DNA of 64,000 nucleotides from Antedon mediterranea (taxonomy: Eukaryota > Echinodermata > Crinoidea > Comatulida > Antedonidae), in NCBI RefSeq assembly GCF_964355755.1, contig NC_092674.1, forward strand, positions 1,741,001 through 1,805,000. The letters run 5' to 3'. Of this stretch, positions 21,428 to 34,000 are shown piece by piece. The notes below the pieces were generated by a model that did no database searches, was not told the origin of the DNA, and saw only the letters and a program-made list of their open reading frames with translations. A program made the translations under genes and the position numbers. Every line of letters starts with the position of its first letter. Position 1 is the stretch's first letter.

Positions 21428-24248
21428 TTATGTGAATTGCGAAGGAATTGTGTATCCAAAAAGAGCGAAATCGAATCTATACTTGTGGTATATACCTGCT
21501 AGATGAGAGGCTGAGATCGTAGAATAAGCCTTAGTGAGCTTTTTTTCACTAGAGCTATGTGTATTGTGTTGTCCAGTAGCTACTGGGAACTTCAAATCTA
21601 TGTTTGCATGTTTTAAAATATATTTCGCTTCGTTTTCAATATCTTCAAAATGACCTATGACGTCATAGTGAATGTCACAAGGATAACATGACGTGTACAT
21701 CGGATTCCAGTGAACGTTTTTCCCTGCACCAGCAACAACCATGTTGATGAAGTCTACAAATTCAATTTTCTTGGAAGAGGAATTCTCTTTGAAATTTTTA
21801 TTAATTATGTTTCTAAATTTATTTATGCCTTTTTCCTTTTTACCATCGTCAGTAGCAAATTTCTGAGTGTAAGCGGATAGCAAACGTGACAGAGGATTTC
21901 TGACGAACATGAATTTCGTGTAGGTGGCCATTATGTGCTTCCGTTTCTAGGCAGAAAAACGTGTAATTCTTGGAACATGTTTTTTCCATGACTTGCTTAC
22001 TTCTGCAACGCTTAGTTTCATGACTTCTGTATAGTTCTTGTACCCAGATAAGACCAACATTATTCGACACCAGCTGGTTGTACTGACTTTTGGCGTTTGA
22101 CAGTAGACGATTTTGTGTTTTTCATTTACCAAAAGTCTCGGCACCATCTTTTTACTAGGGATATTCTTCCTGTACGTTTCACACATTTTCTTCGTATGTT
22201 CTTGTCTATCTTTGTGTATCTTTGCATATCGTTTCATGAACTCCACGGTGTTTTCAACTCTGTTATGTGTGGAGTTCCTTTTTGTTTCTGATGAAACCTG
22301 CTGGGATAATTAAGATAAACATTACTGCCTATCCAAAGCTCTTTACAAAAAATGATTACCAGGTCTACATTATATTATTTCGGGAAAGAGGTGCGTTTTT
22401 AAGATTTTAATGTGTGTATGATTTCGTTTTTGTTTTTTAGGTTATTCCACATAGTCTGACCAAGCTTTGAAATGTATGTTCATCAGATGATCGGTTAACA
22501 CAAGGAACATTAAGTTTAATTTTGGTATTTTGGTATTGTGCTGCTGCCCTTTGGTGTGACTATTGTATGAAGACAATTAGATCACTTAATGAATACTATA
22601 ATAATGCTCTGCGTCGTATACTTAATGTCTCTAGAAGTAGTAGTGCCAGTAGTGAAATGTTTATTGAACATGGTGTCCCTTCCTTTAATGAGTACATGCG
22701 AAAATCTACCTATGGTTTTATCCAACGTATGTTGAATAGTTGTAATATTCTTGTTGGTTGTGTTTGCAAACATTATGCTCCATAACTCAAAAGTGTATTG
22801 TAGATGGAGAAGTATCCTATATTTAAGGTTTCTTTTTTTTTCTATTTGTAAGTTTGTTGATATGGATGAATTTTTTCCGAAATAAAAGAATTTGAATTGA
22901 ATTACACACCGGAGATTTGGTTGTCAAATATCTTATCCGTTTGTTGCCCATTTGGTGACGTGGTAGCCGACCTGGTGATACAAATGAAATGTTAATAATG
23001 TTGTACATGTCATCCTGATTTATATAGTAGGCTTCAGCGCTTCTGTTAAACAGTTAGGCCTGAGCACATTACATATTATTAAATAAAGTTAGAAATATAC
23101 ACTTTTATAAAATAATGTTTTTACTAAGGCTTACAATAAGACGTTTAAATTCAACCCAAAACATGTTTTGATTTAAATGACAATTTTTCAGGTAATTAAT
23201 TGTTGGTTTCAATCCAAAAAGTGAATAACTATTATTAAATGACATTTACCAACAAAAAATGTTTAAGAGGACAATATATCTTTGACACTTATTGACAAAT
23301 ATTAACAGCAGCCATATGACCAGAGACTTCTTCGGCTAAAAATGATAGACTTAAACTCCCTTAGAGATTTTATTAGTATATTATTTGTATGTAAAGCATT
23401 AAATATGAACAATGAATACTTAAATGAACTGATTAATATCAATCATCGTCATCAGGAAATATTAACATTTAAAAACTTAATGCTCGGACTGATAGTGCAC
23501 TGCATTGCTTATCTGTACGGTTCTGTAGAATTTAGGATGCACTATCCATGGATTTAAGAAATCTTATTAAAATGGAGTACATTTAAAAGTAACCTAAGGG
23601 AACATTACTTACCCGTTGATTAAGTTAATAAACAATTGGGAGGAAATATTACAGTACTCTGTACTTAATTTATTATTAACATTTAAAACATATATTGTAA
23701 ATTAACAATTATTTTATTTTAACATTTACATATAAACTATAGGTTTAATATAAGTAAGTTATTCTTTTAATTAGATATTAACTTTATCATCATTTATATT
23801 ATAATATTATTTGTAATAATTAGTCACTGGTTGGAGGTACACACATAATTGGTGACAGTGGCTTAGGCTGCTTTTGTGCTTTCCTGGCAGCTAGTCACTA
23901 TTTAGTCACTGGTTGGAGGTACACACCTAATTGGTGACAGTGGCTTAGGCTGCTTTTGTGCTTTCCTGGCAGCTAGTGACTATGATTTTATATTTTATTT
24001 TGCGTTGTGTTTGTTTAATTTGTTGATTTGTATTATATGTTGTAAAATGTATCTTTTGCCTGAATAAATAATAATAATATTAATTTGACCACGTCATATC
24101 TAGATAATGGTCTATAACATCAAACAACAAACAACATTTTACCCTTTTCATTAACTTGACTTGCACGAAGCTGTATTCCGATTGTTGCAAACAAAAGTAG
24201 ACCAAGTACTATAGTAACTTTAAGCGGCTTTTCTAAACGGGCGGGCAT
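21428..24248 (-). CDS. carbohydrate sulfotransferase (CHST8-14-like), in-frame TAG in exon 3
   Basis: Three exons join in phase: 24143-24248 (start, short cytoplasmic stretch, one membrane anchor at about residues 11-26), 22910-22971, and 21428-22297. This is the type II Golgi layout of the HNK-1/chondroitin sulfotransferase family. These enzymes transfer sulfate from PAPS to a sugar. The 5'-phosphosulfate loop is YCQTPKVSTTSW, with Ser where a Gly is usual. The 3'-phosphate loop is FVRNPLSRLLSAY. The downstream HWNP...C..C..YD.IGHFED block is also present. Total length, about 345 codons, suits the family. A TAG at 21947-21949 interrupts the frame between the two PAPS loops. The 54 nt ending in this TAG (21947-22000) begin GTAAGC and end TTTTCTGCCTAG, so they could be removed as a tiny in-frame intron. 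However, the translated segment also aligns with the family in length. It is therefore either a pseudogene, a sequence polymorphism or an intronising segment. Confidence 0.8.
22500..22905 (+). mobile_element. non-LTR retrotransposon 3' fragment
   Basis: The frame 22522-22785 resembles the C-terminal region after the reverse transcriptase of jockey/CR1-group LINEs (NNALRRILNVSR, SASSEMF, PSFNEYMRK). It is followed by an AATAAAAGAATTTGAATTGA tail, a typical short-repeat LINE 3' end. It is 5' truncated and lies in an intron of the sulfotransferase gene, opposite to it. Confidence 0.65.
23110..23281. mobile_element. eroded inverted copy of the TTAA MITE
   Basis: The right end AGAGGACAATATATCTTT resembles GGGGGACAATACATCTTT of the TTAA MITE. 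The sequence before it (CCAAAAAGTGAATAACTATT, AAATGACATTTA) matches the reverse complement of the family's left half. The left limit is not clear. It lies in sulfotransferase intron 1. Confidence 0.45.
23342..24085 (+). mobile_element. decayed LINE 3' end with internal 70-80 bp duplication
   Basis: Plus-strand fragments near 23500-23625 read like the end of a LINE reverse transcriptase protein (TFKSNLREHYLP), with frame breaks. A unit with CACTGGTTGGAGGTACACAC and GGCTTAGGCTGCTTTTGTG occurs twice in tandem at about 23820-23980. The sequence ends with AATAAATAATAATAATAT near 24080, a probable 3' tail. It is intronic in the sulfotransferase gene. Confidence 0.5.
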
Positions 24249-24390
24249 TTTCTTTAAAACAAAAAATCAAATAGTTGTTAGATTGTAGGCCTACCACCAA
24301 GCACATTTTATTTATTTTTATTTAACCTTATTTATAGAGGGTGAACCTAAACAGCGTATACTGACAATCAAGATATGATATACCTAAATC

Positions 24391-27222
24391 TTCTACGAAC
24401 TTTCTAACTCTGTTTGAACAAACTTTCTAACTCTGTTTGAAAATATGTTATCTAAAATTGGAATGGACAGTGAATTAATTGTTGTTGGCGATTTTAATAT
24501 ATGTACTTTAACAAAGTCATCTTTATTGAATAGCTATAATCAAATTCTAAGTATGTTTAGTTTAAGTAACAAAGTAACTGAACCAACTAGGATATGCTCT
24601 ACAGTTGCTTCTTGCCTCGATCATATATTATGTAATAATGAGAATAAGATAAGCCAATCGGGTACAATCGCAACAGGTCTAAGCGATCACTTAATGACAT
24701 TTTGTACACGGAAAACTATTAAACTTAAGTTCAATGGACATAAAAATGTATATATCAGATCACTAAAAAACTATACCGTTGATCAATTTAGAAACATACT
24801 AATAGATATCGATTGGTCAGTAGTTACCTCTATCGGAGATGTAAATGAAGCTCTGTATAAATTTAATGCATTACTTTTGGCTGCTATTGATTCCATTGCC
24901 CCCCTTAAAAACATTAGGATGAAACAAAGAACGGAACCATGGTTAACTAGAGAAATATTACAAGACATTGAAACCAGAGATAAATTATTAAATATGTATA
25001 ATAAAAACAAGAATAATACCGACTTATTAATACAATTTCGCAAACTAAGAAATAAATTACAGCGTGATATAAATAAAGCTAAATCAAATCATTTGTTAAA
25101 CAAGGCTAAAGAAAATAAAAATAACCCTAAAAAATTATGGAAAATGTTTAAAGGACTAGGCTATAGTAATAAATCTAAGGATAGTGCTAAAACGGTTATT
25201 GACCTGCCCAATGGTACTAAATGTTTCGACCCAGCCAAAATTGCTTCTTGCTTCAACGAATATTTTACTACTATTGCAGCCAATTTGGTCAGTAAACTTC
25301 CATCCCCTAAGAATGTGTATGACTGTACGTCGTCCAAACTTAAGGATTTCTATAGAACCGTTAGTGGCAATAACTTTATGCTCAACTCAGTGGACGAAGA
25401 CTTTATATATAGTGAATTAAACAAACTTAATGCGACAAAAAGCACGGGTGTCGATAAGATACCTCCCCGCTTCATAAAAGATGGGGCTGAAATCCTAAAA
25501 GTTCCCATTACCTACATAATTAATTTATCAATTAGTACCAGTACAGTCCCAGAAGACATGAAAAAGGCCAAGGTCATACCTCTTTATAAAAAAGGTAGTA
25601 GAACCGATATTGGAAACTATCGCCCTATAAGTATACTCAGTACAATGTCTAAAATTTTAGAGAAGGCTGTTTTTATTCAAATCGAAAAATACCTTACTGA
25701 AAACAACGTATTGTATAAATATCAATCTGGATTTCGAGCTGCCTTCTCTACTGACACATGTTTGATAGACTTAGTTGATTCCCTTAAAACCCAAACTTCT
25801 AAGGGAAATTTCTCGGGTATGGTGTTGGTCGATTTAAAGAAGGCATTTGACACTGTAGATCATGACATTTTATGTAATAAGCTTAAATTAATGGGTATTG
25901 GATCTATTGAATGGTTCAAATCTTACATATCAATAAGAAAGCAAATAGTAACTGTTGATGATCATTGCTCTCAATCTTGTACTGTTACATGCGGGTTCCT
26001 CAAGGAAGTATCCTTGGACCCCTTTTGTTCTTATGTTTTGTTAATGACATGGTAACTTGTATTGATCCTGATTGTAAACTCCTTCTATACGCTGATGACA
26101 GTGCAATTGTTTATTCACACAGAAATCCAGATATTATTTCTAAGAAGCTAGGGTCAACACTAGACTCCTTGTGTGATTGGCTTGTAGACAATAAATTAAC
26201 AATTAACCTGGATAAAACTGAGTGTATACTATTTGGTTCTAAGAAAAAAACTAAAAATGTTAACAATTTTAATGTCTCAACAAATGGTAACAATATCAAC
26301 ACTAGTAATTGTGTCAAGTATCTTGGTATTGAAATAGATCAAAATTTAACGTGTTCTGAATATGCATGTAAAACCATTAAGAAAATTAATAATAGGCTTA
26401 AGTTTATGTACCGCCAACGTAAGATACTAAGTTGTAAGAAACTATTATGCTCTGCTCTCATCCAATGTGTTTTTGATTATGCTGAATCTTCTTGGTTCTG
26501 TGGAACCAGTAAAGCTATCCAAAGAAAACTACAAATTGCTCAAAACAAAATGGTTAGACTCATAAAAGGAGTTGAACCCAGAAGACATATAGGTGCTGAT
26601 CAATTAGACGATTATGGATTGTTAAATGTAAAATATCGAGTAAAGTTCTTTCAAATTAGCCAAGTTCATAAGATATTTATGGGCAGAAGTGCTTCATACC
26701 TAAACGAAAACTTTCGTAGAGTTAATAACTTACATGGTCACTTCACTCGTGGTAGTAAACTCAATTTTGTTGTACCTAAGGTCCAAGGCATAGAATGTAA
26801 TACATTCTATTTTAATGCAATCAGAGAATGGAATAACCTTCCTGACTATATTAAACAAATTTCCAACACATCTAAATTTAAAACTGAATTGAAACAATAT
26901 TACAAAATTAAACATAGATAAATTATTATTGTGCCATTATATCCGATGTTTTGCTTATATGCTTATATATTTATGAACCCCATCTTATAATGTTTGTTTT
27001 GTTAAAATTATAATTACTATCTCTTTAGGGACCACATTGGAATTAAGTTGTTTTACTTTAAACGACTTTATGTGTTTTCCCGTGCATCGTCAGACTTCAT
27101 TAATCCCGCCATTTTTATTTGCTTTTTTGATGTATTTTAATATTTAAGGTGATTATATATATTATTGATGTATTTTTAATGTTATGTATTGAGATGCCAA
27201 ATAAATGAAAGAAAGAAAGAAA
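24391..27222 (+). mobile_element. CR1-like LINE: endonuclease C-terminus plus reverse transcriptase, frameshifted
   Basis: The first frame (24445-26055) starts inside the apurinic-type endonuclease (VVGDFN, later GLSDH) and continues into the reverse transcriptase (NYRPISILS, LVDLKKAFDTVDH). A one-base loss near 25992 moves the frame. The second frame (25965-26921) carries VPQGSILGP, the YADD catalytic box and the C-terminal region (YLGIEID, EWNNLPDYI). The 3' end near 27222 is AAATGAAAGAAAGAAAG, the simple-repeat tail. The 5' part of the element is missing. Fragments of the same clade occur at 49074-49546 and 61960-63000. It lies upstream of the sulfotransferase start in intergenic DNA. Confidence 0.9.
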
Positions 27223-27225
27223 GAC

Positions 27226-27257
27226 GTTTGTTACTTTTTAAAAATAACAAACGTAAC
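27226..27257. repeat. short hairpin just after the LINE tail
   Basis: ACGTTTGTTACTTTTTA and its near reverse complement AAAATAACAAACGTAAC form an inverted repeat directly downstream of the LINE (GAAA)n tail. It may be a target-site or neighbouring-repeat feature; no function is evident. Confidence 0.5.
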
Positions 27258-27897
27258 TTTGTACAAAGTTTTTAAAAAAAACATGCTCCCTGGTTTAATA
27301 AATAAAGCATACAAATGGCTGATTTTATTAAAATTTGACTGAATAATTTGTTTAAAGCCTATTGCACGAATTTTTAAACCAAATTGTTAGTCCTAGTTCG
27401 AAAATAGAGATATTAGGCCTACGTGAAAATAATATTATTACTCACGTTCTCATGATACTTATACGACGACGACTCACGCACACCATTGATGAAATTAAAA
27501 CCTTGTATTTAGCTAGGCCTACACATTTCATTATAGATGATATAATAATGTTGAATCCTCATGATGGCGGCGTGCAGTCCATTGCTTGGATGTACAGTAC
27601 ATAATAAGTAACGTCTAACCAAGATGGTAATTTCAATTTGCATATTAAGTGGAAACATTGTATGCGCGAGTTTTGATGGTTTTGAATATTAGATGGTCGG
27701 CTTGAATGTTACTAAATATGTCTCTAAGCGATTACAGTTACGATCCTTCTATTGCTCTTTGTTAATGTTATTTATATATTATATTTTAATTGTTATCGTA
27801 AATAAATTACAATCTTGAATTCTACCAAATAAGTTTTGTAGTTTTAAAAGGTTTTTTTTCTGTATCAATTATTATCTGGTGGCCGCTGTTGAATTAA

Positions 27898-28231
27898 AGA
27901 TGTATTGTCCCCCTAAAAAAAATTGTTGTTGTTGATTTGTATGCCATTTTAATTTCACATAATAGTTATCCACTTTGACCAAAAATTAGATGGAAAAAAA
28001 AAACTGTAACTTAGAGCACAAAGTAGTCAAAATTGGCTGCCAGCCAATAGATTTTTGGCTGAATTTATTTTTATTTTTTTGAACCATTTATTTTGTGATT
28101 TTATAAGTGAAAACATTACATCATTGTTTTTCTACTGACTTGATTTACTTTATTAAAACTACTAAATAACCTATTCAAAGTCTGATTTAATTAATCTTCA
28201 TTTTTCATGTTTTTTGGGGGACAATACATCT
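27898..28231. mobile_element. TTAA-flanked MITE with 16-bp terminal inverted repeats
   Basis: The left end AGATGTATTGTCCCCC is matched by the right end GGGGGACAATACATCT. Both are directly bordered by TTAA (27894-27897 and 28232-28235). A TTAA target duplication is the hallmark of piggyBac elements. The 334-bp interior is AT-rich and noncoding. This is the best-preserved of five or six copies in the window. Confidence 0.85.
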
Positions 28232-28354
28232 TTAATTGGAAACTCATTTTAGATTTATTTTCGAAACGGTCAAATTCTTAATTTTCTTCTTTTTTTTTCA
28301 CTATCACAGATCCAACACAATGAAACCTATTGTGAAGGCACCCCACACCAGTCT

Positions 28355-28445
28355 TTTTTTTTCACTCTTCCCTGTTAACACCAGTGTTAAAAAGCTATAA
28401 TGGCTCTTTTTTTTTTCACTCTTCCCTGGTAACACCAGTGTTATG
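28355..28445. repeat. direct duplication of a TTTTTTCACTCTTCCCTG unit
   Basis: TTTTTTTCACTCTTCCCTG followed by AACACCAGTGTTA occurs twice, at about 28356-28391 and 28407-28442. AACACCAGTGTTA is itself a near-palindrome (AACACTGGTGTT type). From 28590 to 28980 a looser phrase ATTATGCTAGATTT recurs several times. No gene is supported in 28236-30460. Confidence 0.6.
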
Positions 28446-29000
28446 TGCAGTGTAATTGTTAGATTCTGTATTGTCCTAGTGATCAAGAATGCACCACCAC
28501 CCCCGGTCGTTGCGAACTTCAAAAGACGGTTATCACCTCTCTGCTTGAATTAAATTTGTGCTTACTTGCTTTTTGTACTGTAGTGTGGCCAGAGCGATGA
28601 AAACATTATGCTAGGTGGCAGCACAAAATTATGCCAGATTATGTTAGGCACAATTATAGCAAGAAGTCATCAAAACACATGATGTAAAGAGGGGGGTATT
28701 TGAATATGTTGTATGTACCACAAAAAGGAAATGCAAACAAAAAAAGTTTTCGGGTTTTTGGAAATATTATGCTAGATTTGGTTAAAATTATGCTGGATTT
28801 TTTTTCGAAAAAAAATGCTAGCAAAAATGGTAAATCATGGGTAACAACCTTCAAAATAGGTTTTTCACAATTATTCCAGATTATACTAGATTTTCTAAAG
28901 TTATTCTTAGCATTAATGGTAGATGCCAGATGGGTCAAACTTATGCTAGACGGCATAATTATGCTAGATTTGGTCACTAAATGGCGTTTACCGTCAATTT

Positions 29001-29108
29001 GAGGGAGGCGCGAAAAGGAGAGAGGAGGGAGGCGCGGAATGGGGGAGGGAGGCGCGGAATGGGGGAGGGAGGCGCGGAAAGGAAGGAGGCGCGGAAAGGG
29101 GAGGGGGA
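29001..29108. repeat. GGGAGGCGCGGAA purine-rich minisatellite
   Basis: Five or so irregular copies of GGGAGGCGCGGAAWGGGGGA. The plus strand is almost wholly purine apart from the GCGC motif, so the tract could adopt unusual structure. It stands in an otherwise gene-free region. Confidence 0.8.
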
Positions 29109-30464
29109 GACGTGGTTCTCTTCACATAATGCATCTATAATTATCCTTCACAGGATTTTGCTAATTAAACCCGAAGAGTAATTTTAGTGGATTATTATTT
29201 CCATTTATTTTTTGCTGGTATGATTAAAACAAAATTTCAAATAACATACAATTTCATTTCATTTGCATTTTTGTCAAGGCATCACAAAACTAATGTCTAT
29301 AAGCGCACAAACCCATTTCAGCACTTTCTACAGCATTTAGCTTCCGGTATTACACATACCAGTAGCTATAATTCATTCGCACAAATAGCATCACTGTTTT
29401 GCATTGTGAAAAAATTCACAACCAATAAAAAAAAGGAATGTTTAAAAGTTATAGATTCACTTATGAAAAAAGATACTACCATCTTTCTACTAGATTAAAA
29501 TACATGTCAGTCAACACTATATAAAGCACTATATAAAGCGTATAGGGAGCTCCCTGTGACAACTAACTTTGTCCAATGAATAAAGCGAGGAATCACATCC
29601 AAAATACTGTATCTCGCATGCGCACAATGACCTTACATGACATGACCTGACATGACCTAGCCCCTATTTGTAAATCAATACAATTATTAAAATAAAAAGC
29701 AATATCAATTAATATGGAAAAACATCATTAAATTACAAGGTTCTAGATGGCATATGGCCATAATATTGGTAAAAAGATTTTGGCACACATGGCGTTTCAT
29801 ACGTATAATACTTGAGCTGAAATCAAAACGGTACTGGTACATAAAATGTACTTTATACATAAAAAGTGACTTGGGGCAAGTCTAATACATACTGTGTATA
29901 AATATCAACGATACATTATGTTACTTTGGCGATAATAAAAAACAATTTTAAATTTGTGCTACACTGAAAGCTAAGAATTAATATGAAAATTTAAAAATAT
30001 GAAAATGGTGACAAATATTAATGATAACAATGACAATTATTAATACTGATCCTAATAACATTATAACAAATTTGAATTAAACATTTTTACAATGAATCAG
30101 ATCTCAGGAATGTGTTACAATATGGATTAATATGAAAATAATATGCAAATTCCTGCTGTCCACAAAATATTATTTACTTAATATCGGTGAGCTTTCACAA
30201 AGGTACTCATGTGAGATATTGCAAATGTTACCAAATGGAATGTAAACATCTAAATATGATAGTAAAATAGTTACCTCTTATATCATTTAAATGATGATGA
30301 TTAAATGATCGTTTAAATGTGAGTAAAAGATAAATCAAGATGTATTAAATCTGATGAGGACTGGTAATTCAGCGTAAACATGTTTTTAAATTATCTATAT
30401 CGGCCTCAATTTTTTTTTCAAGATTTGGCCACCAATATCAGTTTTTAATTATTTGTATCATTAA

Positions 30465-30783
30465 AGATGTATTGTACCCCAGAAAAAATAATTATTTAAT
30501 TTTTGTTCTTAAATATGCCATTTTAATGTCACATAATAATTATCCACTTTGACCAAAAATTTAATTAAAAAAAATTATGTACCTGAAAAAACTGTAATCT
30601 AAAGCAAAAAATAGTAAATTGGCTGCCAGCAAATGGATTTTTGGTTGAATTTAACCATTTATTTTGTCATTTTATTGGGGAAAACCTGTTTTTTCTACGG
30701 AAGTGATTAACTTTATTAAAATTACAAAATAACCTATTATTTTAAAGTCTTCATTTTTCATGTTTTTGGGGGACAGTACATCT
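30465..30783. mobile_element. TTAA MITE inserted into segmental duplication copy 1
   Basis: The ends AGATGTATTGTACCCC and GGGGACAGTACATCT are flanked by TTAA on both sides (30461-30464 and 30784-30787). The paralogous position in copy 2 (around 56690-56693) has a single TTAA and no element. That is a natural empty site and confirms the target duplication. Confidence 0.9.
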
Positions 30784-31017
30784 TTAACACAAAATTAGAT
30801 TTTTTTTTTAAATTTGATCGACCCTGTTTTTCAATTGGGTGGGCAACATTACAATTTGTTTAGGCCTTAAATGATAATGCTGATATTGAGTCATTTATCT
30901 AATAATGCTGCATCATACTGGTTAACCTGTCTGTCTGTGATCCTGGGTTCAAATCATGACTAAGACAATCACCTCATGGTTGATTTACACAAGGAAACTG
31001 CCTTTAGTTAAACCAGT

Positions 31018-34000
31018 TTATGACTGTAGATTTTCTTTCCAAGCTGTTTTGGGTTTATTGAATTTGTCTCCTGTGCAAAAAAAAAAACGGAAAGAGATAT
31101 TTAATTAGGTTTTTAAAATTACAAACAAATAATTATGTTACCACTATTTCCTGTGTTTGGGAATTTTGTTACAAATTTGTTTAAATTATTAAATTTAACA
31201 CAAGAAAACATACCTTGTCCTTTAAACGAAGCCAAGCTTGAAATACCGCTGTCCTTGGATACAACAGACCTTGTGTCGCCCTCATCGGAATCTGATGAAT
31301 TACTGTCGTGACGTTTGCTCTTTAGGTCCGATTCTTCCATTTGTTCCACTTTTACTTCATCTACAGAATCATCTGACAAATACAAAAGTTCATGAAGTAT
31401 GTCAAAGGCAAAGAAACTCTTAACCCAAAGTTTAAACTATCCAACGAGACCATGTAAAAATTATTTTACTTCAGTTAACGACATTTTGTTTAATCTTTAC
31501 TCTGCAATTATTTATCAAGGTTTTTTTAAATTAAATTATACACACTATATTGATTGCCTTATACACTTTTACGTTGAAACAAAAATAACATGGTATAGCA
31601 CTGAAGTAAAATATTACAGTACTGCAGTATACTGTAGTAGAATCATTTGTACACAGCCTCTAAACAATACTATACTCAAAATACAAAAAGATGAGATATA
31701 CAGTACTGTATTTATTAATATAAGGAAAGATAGATTGTAACAGCTAGTGAAACCCCTTTTGACAAAATCACAATTTTATAAAAATGGCTCATTTACTAAT
31801 GATAGACTCACCTGAAGAGTCTACTTCAGGGTCATCATCTGACAGAATAACTGTTTCTTTTGGTTCTTGTGTTGATTTTCGCTCTGCATTCTAAAATATA
31901 AAAGCATATCACAAAAGTAACAAAAATAGTTAATTAAAATAAATTGTTATTATACTTGATTTCAAATTGAATAGACCAATCTCATTGTGCTAATAAAAAT
32001 AATAATTTTATTATTTAAGAAGACAAAAACTTTACATACATCAAAACGTCGTTTATATGCTGGATACTTCATCTTTTGTTCAGTTCTTGCAAGAACCATT
32101 TGTATTCTTCTCTTTAAATTTTCCCAATCCACTGAATGAGGCTTGCCTTGTTTCCACAGCTGCTCTTCAATCTTTAGTGCCTCATTGAAATTCTCTTCTG
32201 CACTCCGCATATCACCTCTGTGGTTGCGTTCATAGTAGAACAGACCTAGTAGGTAGTATGTACGTGCTGTGTCTGTATGAATGCCTAGCAACTCCATACG
32301 CCTACTCGCACACCTTTCTCCAAAGTCAATAGCATCTTCATATCTGTGAAGAAAAAGAATACAAATATGATATGGTTTTATGCACTCTTTTGGGATAAAT
32401 GAAACTTTAATATTATTTTATTTATTATCAATTATGTTAACTCCACCTTTTTTAGGAGACATAATTAATTGTTTTTGAAAGTTCCAATGTTGTTTCTTTG
32501 TTTCTTTGTTGCTTACTTTCTTGATGTTAATTTTATCAAATTTGTATTGATGTAATTAATAAAGAATTAAAGTATATTCTGGGGACATTTTCCTGTAAAT
32601 CAAATGACAGTATGTTTGTCAATGCTTACATGGGACACCACTGAAAGGTGACACTTTGTTGGGTCCCAAAGATGTTCCCTTAATTAAGTATTTAATTCAA
32701 TCAAAGAAAAATTGCAAAGTTACTTGTCCTCATCTCTCAATGCGAGTGCTAGATTTCGCAAAGTCTTCAGATAACCTTCTTCATTATCAATAACCATTTC
32801 ATCCTCCACACGCAAAGACCTTCTGTAATATTCAATAGCGTTTTCTCCTTCTTCCAGCTGATAATAACATGAACCAATATTTGCAAGGTAAACTGGAATA
32901 TCAGGATGATGTTCTGATTGGGTGAGTTCCATTCTTAATTCGTATGCCTTGCGGTAAAATTCTAGCGCTTCTTTTATTTTGCTCTTTTCACACAAAGCAT
33001 TGCCTTGCTGAAGCCGAGATTTGTTCAATATTAGATCTGCCATAGTGCTGTAGAAACGAGCTGTATTGGTATTCTTCAGCTTCAGTTCTTTCAAGAGATC
33101 ATATGCAATCCTGATTCTCTCAACAGCTTTGTCAAAATCTTTCAAACATGTGGTACAAACATTGCCCCAGAGTTGGTAAAGCAAATTTAATTTTTCTTTT
33201 TCAGCATCAGTAAGAGAATTGACATGCTTTGCTGCAAAATATTTTTCAGATTTCTTTCTGAAAAGCTTTGTTGTAAGTGACATTTGATCAGAGGTTTCTT
33301 CTGGCTTCTTGGTTCTCAGAAGTTCCTGTTCAGCTGCTTCTAGCAATGGTAGAATTTCTTCATATCGATAGTTAATTCTTGACATCTGCAATCCTTCATA
33401 AGCTGACATTTCAACAAACTGTAGAAGATTATGACTTTCGTACTCAAGTTCACGTTGAGCTTTGAAAAACTTCAATCTTTCTTTGGTTGAATAAAATAAC
33501 TCCACAGTAGACGATATTACTCGCCATTCCTCAGTATCAACACTTCTTTTTTGTTTTGGCAGAAGTTTAAGAAGCTCTTGAAAATTAGCTGCATCTTCGT
33601 TCTTTCGTTTCATTGCTTTCTTGTATCGTTTCTCACTCAGTTGTCCAATTTTCTTAAGCTTCCGGAGAAAGTAACCAATAAACTCTTGCTCTCCAATTTC
33701 GTATTCACTCGTGACAGATTTGTCTATTTGGGCAATCTTCTGAAGGAATTGTCGCATTAGAAGATGCATCCCATAACGCACATCAGACTTGTTAAAATCT
33801 TCATTGTCATCTATCGATGTTTCAATCAGGTTTCTATATTTGAGATCCTGAAGTTGGAGGTTCACTTCAACTCGCTGTGATCGCTTCATTCCAAGAATTG
33901 CCATAGCTGCTCGACTTGTAAAAGTACCAGGAACAGTAGCGAGTCGAATCATGCGGAACTTTTGGTTGTCTGGTAAGCTGTCAATTGTGTTCTTCAAGCA

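Noticed and set aside
27362-27604. 80-codon plus-strand frame
   Set aside because: No motif, no homologue I recognise, no exon context.
28700-29002. 100-codon frame with repeated IMLDL
   Set aside because: It follows a diverged nucleotide repeat (ATTATGCTAGATTT) and shows no coding constraint.
29187-29498. 103-codon plus-strand frame
   Set aside because: No motif or splice context; probably chance in AT-rich DNA.
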